A stretch of 5,246 nucleotides of DNA from Phycisphaerales bacterium. Lineage in GTDB: Bacteria > Planctomycetota > Phycisphaerae > Phycisphaerales > UBA1924. Position numbers and translations under genes: made by a program. The DNA lies in the NCBI GenBank assembly GCA_016764015.1, contig JAESSR010000070.1, positions 1-5,246 of the forward strand. The letters run 5' to 3'. Shown in pieces: positions 1 to 5,021 of the stretch; position 1 is the stretch's first letter; each line of letters begins with the position of its first letter. Under the pieces are notes generated by a model. The model was not told where the DNA came from, ran no database searches, and saw only the letters and a program-made list of their open reading frames with translations.

Positions 1-606
1 CGTCACACACTGCCCAAACCATTTTTCGTGCTCGCAACCCAGAATCCGCTTGAGCAAGAAGGGACTTACCCGCTCCCCGAAGCCCAGCTCGATCGGTTTA
101 TGTTGCAGGTGATGGTGGGGTATCCCAGCGAAGAAGAAGAACTTGAAGTCATTCGGCGGAGCTCGAAGAAGGGTGAGGTGAAGGTCAATGCGGTGGTCAA
201 CGCCCAGCAGATCGCAGATGTGCAGAAGATTATTCAGCACGCCCCGGTGCCCGAGCATGTGCTCCGATACGCATTACGCTTGGCGCGTTCGACACGAGCC
301 AATGAGAGCGATTCTGTGCCTGAGATTATCAGCGACTATATTGCTTGGGGTGCTGGGCCTCGTGCGAGCGAGGCGTTGGTTCAGGGTGCCAAGGCACATG
401 CGTTATTGGTGGGCAACGGGATCGTCGGGATTGATTCTGTCCGGGCGGTTGCCCATCCGGTGCTTCGACATCGGCTTTTGACCAACTTTAATGCTCAGGC
501 CGATCAGATCACAACGGACATGATTGTGGATCAACTCATCAGCGAGGTGCCTGAGAACGCAATGAGTGCTCAAGATCAAACACTTTCTCAGCGAGCGATT
601 CGATAA
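1..606 (+). CDS. MoxR-family AAA+ ATPase, C-terminal part (5' end outside window)
   Basis: The reading frame is open from base 1 (first residues RHTLPKPFFVLATQNP) to the TAA at 604-606, giving 201 residues. The Walker A and B motifs would lie upstream of the window. Visible family marks are the sensor 1 stretch ATQNP (residues 12-16), the typical MoxR segment EGTYPLPEAQLDRF (20-33) carrying the arginine-finger region, and the lid-domain sensor 2 motif GAGPRAS (117-123, Arg121). The end of the lid domain reads VLRHRLLTNFNA, as in MoxR proteins. MoxR ATPases are cytoplasmic, chaperone-like, ring-forming ATPases, often paired with DUF58 or VWA-domain partners in metal insertion, stress or envelope functions. 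The particular client cannot be told from this fragment. The short tail after the lid (about 17 residues, SAQDQTLSQRAIR at the end) is polar and lacks clear homology. No DUF58 gene follows; the next gene is an Rrf2 regulator after 131 nt. Confidence 0.93.
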   Translation, partial: RHTLPKPFFVLATQNPLEQEGTYPLPEAQLDRFMLQVMVGYPSEEEELEVIRRSSKKGEVKVNAVVNAQQIADVQKIIQHAPVPEHVLRYALRLARSTRANESDSVPEIISDYIAWGAGPRASEALVQGAKAHALLVGNGIVGIDSVRAVAHPVLRHRLLTNFNAQADQITTDMIVDQLISEVPENAMSAQDQTLSQRAIR

Positions 607-675
607 AAGTGGAGCGGATAATCATTCAGAAAACGGGAATAAATTGATCTTTAGACAAGGATATCTGTATTCGTA

Positions 676-704
676 TTGAGTCTGAATCTCATTTATGATA
701 CACT
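676..704 (+). promoter_or_regulatory. Candidate sigma70-type promoter of the Rrf2 gene
   Basis: TTGAGT (676-681, 4/6 to TTGACA) is separated by 17 nt from TACACT (699-704, 4/6 to TATAAT). A second possible -10, TATGAT (694-699), has no good -35 partner. Transcription would start near 711, leaving a leader of about 27 nt with a Shine-Dalgarno. A short dyad, TGAG-N7-CTCA (677-680 and 688-691), overlaps the -35 box and could be an operator, because Rrf2 proteins often regulate themselves. This is prediction from sequence only. Confidence 0.35.
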
Positions 705-725
705 ACGCTTCACTGATCCCTAACC

Positions 726-730
726 AAGGA
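726..730 (+). promoter_or_regulatory. Shine-Dalgarno of the Rrf2 gene, fixing a TTG start
   Basis: AAGGA lies 7 nt before the TTG at 738-740. It supports TTG as initiator and gives the N terminus MLSQTTEYALRAM, which matches the usual beginning of Rrf2 proteins. Confidence 0.75.
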
Positions 731-737
731 ACTTAAA

Positions 738-1205
738 TTGCTTTCACAGACGACCGAATACGCCCTGCGTGCGATGAGCTGCCTCGCTTATATGCCTGAT
801 GAGTTGGTCTCGACCGCTCAGCTCGCCGAGGTGACTCATGTGCCTATGAACTACCTCGCCAAGGTGCTCCAGTTGCTTGCCAAGGCGGGTCTGATCTCTG
901 GTCGACGCGGCGTGGGTGGCGGATATCGGCTCAACCGCCCTGCCAGCGAGATCACGATGCTCGATGTGATCAACTCGATTGATCCGATTGAACGAATTGG
1001 TTCGTGCCCGCTCAAACTCGAGAATCATTCAGGCGAGCTCTGTCCGCTCCACGCTCGGCTCGATGCAGCACACAAGGTTTTGATTGATACCTTCGAAGGA
1101 ATATCGCTCTACGACATGTTTGCAGAGAATCCAGATATCCGTCCGCTGTGCAACACAGAGATGACAACCAAGGTGAACCTCACACTTGGTAAGACGAATT
1201 CTTAA
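738..1205 (+). CDS. Rrf2-family transcriptional regulator, probable Fe-S sensor
   Basis: This 155-residue protein has the standard Rrf2 length and order. A winged-helix DNA-binding domain covers about residues 1-75 (MLSQTTEYALRAM; helix-turn-helix around STAQLAEVTHVPMNYLAKVLQLL; wing GRRGVGGGYRL at 55-65). A dimerisation helix and the cysteine region follow. Cys90 and Cys102 have the same spacing as the outer cluster cysteines of IscR (Cys92, Cys104), and His105 sits where IscR has His107. The middle cysteine position is Asn96. Glu7 aligns with the acidic N-terminal cluster ligand known in NsrR and RsrR. Further cysteines are Cys15 and Cys138. The protein is therefore likely a dimeric cytoplasmic repressor or activator sensing iron-sulfur status, redox or NO, but the signal and regulon are unknown. 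No isc, suf or NO-detoxification gene lies in the window; lysS follows after 75 nt on the same strand and may be co-transcribed. The start is TTG with a good Shine-Dalgarno. Family assignment is secure; a specific symbol such as nsrR or iscR is not justified. Confidence 0.93.
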   Translation: MLSQTTEYALRAMSCLAYMPDELVSTAQLAEVTHVPMNYLAKVLQLLAKAGLISGRRGVGGGYRLNRPASEITMLDVINSIDPIERIGSCPLKLENHSGELCPLHARLDAAHKVLIDTFEGISLYDMFAENPDIRPLCNTEMTTKVNLTLGKTNS

Positions 1206-1246
1206 TCGATCTACTGACAAGCGTTCAAACTCTGATATCGCAAAGG

Positions 1247-1275
1247 ATGACCATGCGAGATATCGTGTGTACGAT
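1247..1275 (+). promoter_or_regulatory. Weak candidate promoter that would give leaderless lysS mRNA
   Basis: ATGACC (1247-1252) and TACGAT (1270-1275) are 17 nt apart, each with 4 of 6 consensus bases. The -10-like box ends 5 nt before the lysS GTG, the same gap as at pyrE in this window. A start site 6-7 nt downstream would fall on the initiation codon. The match is modest and read-through from the Rrf2 gene is equally possible. Confidence 0.25.
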
Positions 1276-1282
1276 CGTGTGT
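1262..1282 (+). repeat. Short direct repeat at the lysS start
   Basis: The nonamer ATCGTGTGT occurs at 1262-1270 and again at 1274-1282, a 12-nt period with ACG between the copies. The second copy runs into the lysS GTG codon at 1281. It looks like a small tandem duplication; being 12 nt long it does not change any reading frame. Confidence 0.6.
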
Positions 1283-2951
1283 GAGCGAACACCAACAACA
1301 ATCAGAATCAGTATCAACCGATCCATCGGCTCAAGCCGAGGCCCAAGCGGTTGATGTTCATCATCTCGAACAACAACGACGAGACAATCGCGATGCGGTG
1401 ATTGAGCTTGGCATGTTGCCTTATGGCGAGCGAGCCGATGGGCTCACCACCCTCGCTGATGCCCACGCGATGTATGACGAGGGCGCGGATAAGGCGAACA
1501 AAGAATCGAACCAAGCCCGCAAGCAAGCCAAGCGGGATCACCCTGAAGTGAATGAGGCAGATCTGCCAGCGGTTGTTGACGAACGCCCGCGGGTGAAGGT
1601 TGCTGGTCGGGTCATGCTTCATCGCGACAACGGCAAGCTCATCTGGTTGAATCTTCGTGATCACACCAGAGATACTTTTCAGATCGCGGTATCGAAGCGG
1701 GATTGTGAAACCAATGGGTTCAAGCTCGCCAAGGTGCTCGATGGCGGCGATATTGTGATCGCCGAGGGCCCATTAACCATGACCAACACCGGCGAGGTGA
1801 CTTGCTGGGCCGATACCCTGATCCCTGCGAGCAAGTGTCTGGTGCCGCCACCAGAAAAGCATGCAGGTTTACAAGATACCGAGCGCCGATATCGTCAGCG
1901 GTACATGGATATGTGGGCGAATCCTGAGACAACTCGTGTGCTGATGTTCCGCTCAAAGATGATGAGCGCGATGCGTCGGTACCTTGAACGCCATGACTTT
2001 GTTGAGGTCGAAACTCCAGTGCTCCAGGTGCAGGCTGGCGGCGCGGCGGCTCGCCCGTTCTTAACACACATGAATGCGTTGAGTCTTGATTTGTCTTTGC
2101 GGATCGCACCCGAACTCTATCTCAAGCGGTTGCTTGTTGGCGGGATGCCTCGGGTATTTGAGGTGAGCCGAAACTTTCGCAATGAAGGGCTCGACAAAAG
2201 CCATAATCCAGAGTTTACGAGTCTTGAGGTGTATCAGGCGTATGGCAACTACGAGACGATGATGGAGCTGACCGAAGGGTTGATCCGCGAGCTTGCCGAG
2301 CTTGCTTCGGGTGAACCGGGCGGCGGCGGCGATGATGTCTCATCCATGCCATTTGGTGATCTGATTATCAACTATGAGTCACCATTTGAGAAGATTACTT
2401 ACGCTCAACTCTTTGAAAAAGCACTCGGATTCACGATCGACGAGATTGAGAAGGCGCGCGCTGAGTGCGAGAAGCGTGGTTTCAAAACCAAGAGCAAAGA
2501 CGGCACGCCGATCGATGATATTTTTATCATCAACGAGCTCTTTGAAGAAGTCGCTGAGCACGCGATCGATCCGGCGCGTCCAACCTTTGTGATGGATTAC
2601 CCAGCATCGTTATCTCCATTAACAAGACCCAAGCCTGGGACACAAGATAACACTGTGCCTTTGGCGGATCGTTGGGATATTTTCATCGGCGGCATGGAGA
2701 TCGGCCCGGCGTATACCGAGCTCAATGATCCTGATATTCAAGAGGCAAAGTTTAAAGAACAACTCACGGGTGTGGATGACGAGGAATCAACCTTCCGTAC
2801 ATTTGATGAAGATTTCATCAACGCGCTCAAAGTCGGGATGCCCCCGGCTGGCGGGCTCGGGCTCGGGATGGATCGGATCGTGATGCTCTTGGCGAATCAG
2901 CGATCGATCCGCGATGTGTTGCCGTTCCCGATGATGAAGCCAAGAGAATGA
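1281..2951 (+). CDS. lysS: Lysyl-tRNA synthetase, class II
   Basis: The enzyme charges tRNA-Lys with lysine using ATP, in the cytoplasm, as a dimer. The 556-residue product aligns by eye over its whole core with E. coli LysS. The anticodon-binding OB fold runs from about residue 104 (RVKVAGRVMLHRDNGKLIWL) to 185. The linker HAGLQDTERRYRQRYMDM is at 194-211. Class II motif 1 is FVEVETPVLQ (240-249), motif 2 is RVFEVSRNFRNEG through HNPEFTSLEVYQ (291-319, with Arg300 and Glu302), and motif 3 is GLGLGMDR (525-532, Arg532). The end, RDVLPFPMMKP, is typical. All key residues seem present. It is about 50 residues longer than E. coli LysS (505), through a Gln/Ser/Ala-rich N-terminal extension (1-28) and a Lys/Arg-rich insertion (about 66-95) before the OB fold. 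GTG at 1281 is the only start codon between the in-frame TGA at 1248 and the conserved part, yet it lacks a Shine-Dalgarno. The gene ends at a terminator shared with the convergent gene. Confidence 0.97.
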   Translation: MSEHQQQSESVSTDPSAQAEAQAVDVHHLEQQRRDNRDAVIELGMLPYGERADGLTTLADAHAMYDEGADKANKESNQARKQAKRDHPEVNEADLPAVVDERPRVKVAGRVMLHRDNGKLIWLNLRDHTRDTFQIAVSKRDCETNGFKLAKVLDGGDIVIAEGPLTMTNTGEVTCWADTLIPASKCLVPPPEKHAGLQDTERRYRQRYMDMWANPETTRVLMFRSKMMSAMRRYLERHDFVEVETPVLQVQAGGAAARPFLTHMNALSLDLSLRIAPELYLKRLLVGGMPRVFEVSRNFRNEGLDKSHNPEFTSLEVYQAYGNYETMMELTEGLIRELAELASGEPGGGGDDVSSMPFGDLIINYESPFEKITYAQLFEKALGFTIDEIEKARAECEKRGFKTKSKDGTPIDDIFIINELFEEVAEHAIDPARPTFVMDYPASLSPLTRPKPGTQDNTVPLADRWDIFIGGMEIGPAYTELNDPDIQEAKFKEQLTGVDDEESTFRTFDEDFINALKVGMPPAGGLGLGMDRIVMLLANQRSIRDVLPFPMMKPRE

Positions 2952-2989
2952 AATCGAACGAGCCTTCACTCTTGGGAGTCATGATATTG

Positions 2990-3036
2990 AAAAAGACACA
3001 GCTCTACCCATGTGGGCAAGCCGTGTCTATTTTATT
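2990..3036. terminator. Bidirectional intrinsic terminator between convergent genes
   Basis: AGACAC (2994-2999) pairs with GTGTCT (3023-3028). After one A-C mismatch the stem continues with GCT (3001-3003) against AGC (3019-3021). An inner CCC/GGG stem (3007-3009, 3014-3016) closes an ATGT loop. On the plus strand the stem is followed by ATTTTATT; on the minus strand by TTTTTC (complement of 2989-2994). It lies 42 nt after the lysS stop and 40 nt after the stop of the minus-strand gene, so it can end both transcripts. Confidence 0.85.
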
Positions 3037-3068
3037 GCGGGTATGCCTTCAGGTAGGTTGAACAGAGA

Positions 3069-4166
3069 TTAACCTTCTGGAGCTTCTTTTTTCTTGTTTT
3101 TTCTGTGCTCTTTTCTGATCTCTTCACCGGTTTTTACAGTCATTTTCATGCCGTCACCCTTCATGACCTGTTTCCGATCATGAAGTACATTGATTTTTTT
3201 AATCATTGGCGAAAGTGATGGAAACTTGCGCTTTTCACGCATTGTTTTGAGAATACTCATCGCTTCTTCATAGGACAAAGCACGAAATGCAGTATCAAAT
3301 GCTTGCATATCTACGAACTGCTGTTCAGGGTCTTCGGCGAGCGGCTTAACGAATTCTTTCAGTGCTTGTGCTTCATCTGAAGTTGCATCGGCTTCATCAA
3401 CAAGTACATCAATCTGGTAGCTTGCCTCAGCGATCATGGCGCTGTAGGCGAGCCCGGCTTCGTGGATTGAATCATCAAGAACGAATCGCATTACGCCGTC
3501 GAGCCCGCTGTCTCCATCGAGCACCTGGATTTCATCGGTGATCGCTTTTTTATATTCGCGGACAATGTACTGGTTCATCCCGCCTTGCACGCGCGTGAGG
3601 ATGCCTCGGTTGAGCAGTTCTTGTGAGAGGGTGGTCTCGCCGACGAGTGGTTTGAGCATCTGAGCGATTCGTCCCATTTCAGCCATGTTGGACATATCGA
3701 GATTTTCAATCAATCCAGCGCTCAACTCCCAGTAAAGATCAAGGTTTTCGATGACCATAAGTTCGAACCGGTACCGGCGTGAATAGATGATCGGCATGAT
3801 TTTTTCAGCCGACACCGGGCCCACATTTGGATTTGAACGCAGCGCCAAGATATCAGGGAGCTGGCGGAGCCTAAGGATGCGTCCATTGGGTCCTACCTGA
3901 GCGAGCTTTGGATAGGGAACATCAATAGGAAGTGTGGCGACATCGCCGCGATCTCTTTTCGCATTGATCTGGGTCTTTGGCTTTGGGGTTGATGGTTTTT
4001 GAGCAGCCGGCGTTGCGGTCGCTGCTGGCTTAGGTGGCGGGGTGTAAGTTGGCTGTTCTTTGGCAGGTTTGGTTGGTGGCGGTGCGACCTGTGCGAGTGA
4101 CGGAGCAGCCAGCAGGCCAATAGCGAGGCCGCTGATGATGAGCAATGTGTTCTTCTTGAGACTCAT
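3069..4166 (-). CDS. Uncharacterised exported protein with proline-rich linker
   Basis: I do not recognise a known family. The chosen ATG (4166-4164) gives 365 residues and has GGAG 9 nt upstream. The frame stays open further upstream, but only this start places a signal peptide at the N terminus: two lysines (4-5), a hydrophobic core NTLLIISGLAIGLLA, and a likely signal peptidase I site at SLA-Q (25/26). There is no lipobox cysteine, and the mature protein has no cysteine at all. Residues 26-65 are a Pro/Ala/Thr/Lys-rich, probably disordered linker (PPPTKPAKEQP, KPSTPKPKTQ). The remainder (about 66-340) looks mainly helical and acidic to mixed, with no evident membrane segment or catalytic motif. 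The last 20 residues are highly charged (EEIRKEHRKNKKKEAPEG). It is probably secreted to the periplasm or cell surface. The proline linker recalls spacers that hold a domain away from a membrane or wall, but that is only analogy. It stands alone, convergent with lysS and divergent from pyrE. Confidence 0.85.
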   Translation of the reverse strand: MSLKKNTLLIISGLAIGLLAAPSLAQVAPPPTKPAKEQPTYTPPPKPAATATPAAQKPSTPKPKTQINAKRDRGDVATLPIDVPYPKLAQVGPNGRILRLRQLPDILALRSNPNVGPVSAEKIMPIIYSRRYRFELMVIENLDLYWELSAGLIENLDMSNMAEMGRIAQMLKPLVGETTLSQELLNRGILTRVQGGMNQYIVREYKKAITDEIQVLDGDSGLDGVMRFVLDDSIHEAGLAYSAMIAEASYQIDVLVDEADATSDEAQALKEFVKPLAEDPEQQFVDMQAFDTAFRALSYEEAMSILKTMREKRKFPSLSPMIKKINVLHDRKQVMKGDGMKMTVKTGEEIRKEHRKNKKKEAPEG

Positions 4167-4175
4167 GATGATTTT

Positions 4176-4180
4176 CTCCA
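4176..4180 (-). promoter_or_regulatory. Shine-Dalgarno of the exported-protein gene, deciding its start
   Basis: On the minus strand TGGAG (GGAG at 4179-4176) precedes the ATG at 4166 by 9 nt. It supports the signal-peptide start over the longer open frame that begins near 4361. A TATACA box lies just upstream (minus strand, 4195-4190), but I see no acceptable -35 partner for it. Confidence 0.7.
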
Positions 4181-4244
4181 GATTCAGTCTGTATAGTTCG
4201 CTGGTCAATAAGCCCGGCACCCTATCAGTATCTTTGGGGTGTAT

Positions 4245-4282
4245 ATCGATTGTTTTCGACGATCGAACAGCTCGATTATCGA
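4245..4282. repeat. Cluster of three small palindromes in the divergent intergenic region
   Basis: In 38 nt there are ATCGAT (4245-4250), TTCGA-CGA-TCGAA (4255-4267, perfect 5-bp arms) and TCGAT-T-ATCGA (4272-4282, perfect 5-bp arms). All share a TCGA or ATCGA core. They lie between the starts of the exported-protein gene and pyrE, where operator sites would be expected. No regulator can be named. Confidence 0.55.
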
Positions 4283-4305
4283 CCAAACCGCAGGGGTATC
4301 CTTGA

Positions 4306-4322
4306 ATCAGCTTTGGGCTGAT
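4306..4322. repeat. Hairpin-forming inverted repeat upstream of pyrE
   Basis: ATCAGC (4306-4311) and GCTGAT (4317-4322) form a perfect 6-bp stem with a TTTGG loop. Flanking GTATC (4296-4300), GATAC (4320-4324) and GTATC (4342-4346) could pair in alternative ways. There is no U-tract directly after the stem, so it is not a standard terminator. Whether it is transcribed depends on where pyrE transcription begins. Confidence 0.4.
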
Positions 4323-4395
4323 ACAACTCCAACGCCTGTGGGTATCAATTATGACGCTCAAAGTGGAAATGAGTTCCTAATTATCTCTTTTTTGG

Positions 4396-4425
4396 TTGAA
4401 CAAACCATAATTTTCGGACTATAAA
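4396..4425 (+). promoter_or_regulatory. Probable pyrE promoter, leaderless arrangement
   Basis: TTGAAC (4396-4401, 4-5 of 6 to consensus) and TATAAA (4420-4425, 5/6) are 18 nt apart. The -10 box ends only 5 nt before the pyrE ATG, so transcription would begin at or within a base or two of the A of ATG. No Shine-Dalgarno lies before the ATG (ATCGAT precedes it directly), which fits a leaderless message. Confidence 0.6.
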
Positions 4426-4430
4426 TCGAT

Positions 4431-5021
4431 ATGACCACCCCAAAGACCAACACAGCAGCGGAAATCGATCGCCAATCACTCGCGGAGTCAATCGCCAAGG
4501 CATCGCTCTTACGGGGCACATTTACGCTCCGATCTGGGCGTATTAGTAGTTATTACCTCGATAAATACCGTTTTTCGACCAAGCCTGAGATTCTCAAGCA
4601 GCTTGGGGTGTGCTTTGAGCAGGTGATCAAACAGATTGAGCAAGATCTGGGAAATGAGATCGGCAGCGTAAATCAGCTCGCTGGGGCAGAGCTCGGGGGG
4701 ATTCCTTTGGTGACTGCTGCTGGGATGCAGACAGGGTTGACAACCATCTTTGTTCGCAACGCTAAAAAAGACTATGGCACCGCCAAGCAGGTCGAAGGGA
4801 TCATCAACGAGGGAGATGTGGTGATCTTTATCGAAGATGTCGCGACCACCGGCGGGCAGGCGCTCGAAGCGGTTGAGGTGCTCAAAGCATTGGGTGCCAA
4901 GGTGCCTGCGATGATTACAGTGATTGATCGCCAGGAGGGTGCTCGGGAGAATGTCGAAGCTGCGGGTGTCGCGTTTTATGCACTCTTTACCAAACAAGAT
5001 TTGGGTGTCGAAGACGAATAA
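4431..5021 (+). CDS. pyrE: Orotate phosphoribosyltransferase
   Basis: The enzyme converts orotate and PRPP to orotidine 5'-phosphate in de novo pyrimidine synthesis, in the cytoplasm, normally as a dimer with shared active sites. The 196-residue length is normal. Family marks are LLRGTFTLRSGRISSYYLDKYRF (starting at residue 26), the GAELGGIPL segment (85-93), the flexible catalytic loop RNAKKDYG (109-116), and the type I phosphoribosyltransferase PRPP motif VVIFIEDVATTGG (130-142, acidic pair Glu135-Asp136). By-eye alignment with the enteric loop RKEAKDHG shows two substitutions, Asn110 for Lys100 and Tyr115 for His105, while Arg109 and Lys113 (Lys103) are kept. The enteric Lys73 position is Gly89, as in several other PyrE branches. 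The ATG start is the first in frame and gives a normal N terminus. The gene stands alone here, divergent from the exported-protein gene, with a -10 box close to the ATG. Confidence 0.95.
   Translation: MTTPKTNTAAEIDRQSLAESIAKASLLRGTFTLRSGRISSYYLDKYRFSTKPEILKQLGVCFEQVIKQIEQDLGNEIGSVNQLAGAELGGIPLVTAAGMQTGLTTIFVRNAKKDYGTAKQVEGIINEGDVVIFIEDVATTGGQALEAVEVLKALGAKVPAMITVIDRQEGARENVEAAGVAFYALFTKQDLGVEDE

Noticed and set aside
1720..2109. Minus-strand 129-residue frame inside lysS, and similar antisense frames in lysS, the Rrf2 gene and pyrE
   Set aside because: Shadow frames opposite well-conserved coding sequence, with no start signals or protein-family features of their own.
4180..4208. Minus-strand TTGACC with GAATCT at 17-nt spacing as promoter of the exported-protein gene
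   Set aside because: The -10 would touch the Shine-Dalgarno, so the transcript would begin downstream of the ribosome site it needs.
4167..4361. N-terminal extension of the exported-protein reading frame (65 extra residues)
   Set aside because: The internal ATG at 4166 has a Shine-Dalgarno and begins a canonical signal peptide; the extension would bury it and would run through the palindromic regulatory region.
4365..4393. Terminator-like GGAA/TTCC hairpin followed by a T-run
   Set aside because: The stem is only 4 bp A/T-mixed and the T-run begins about 10 nt later, outside the geometry of an intrinsic terminator.
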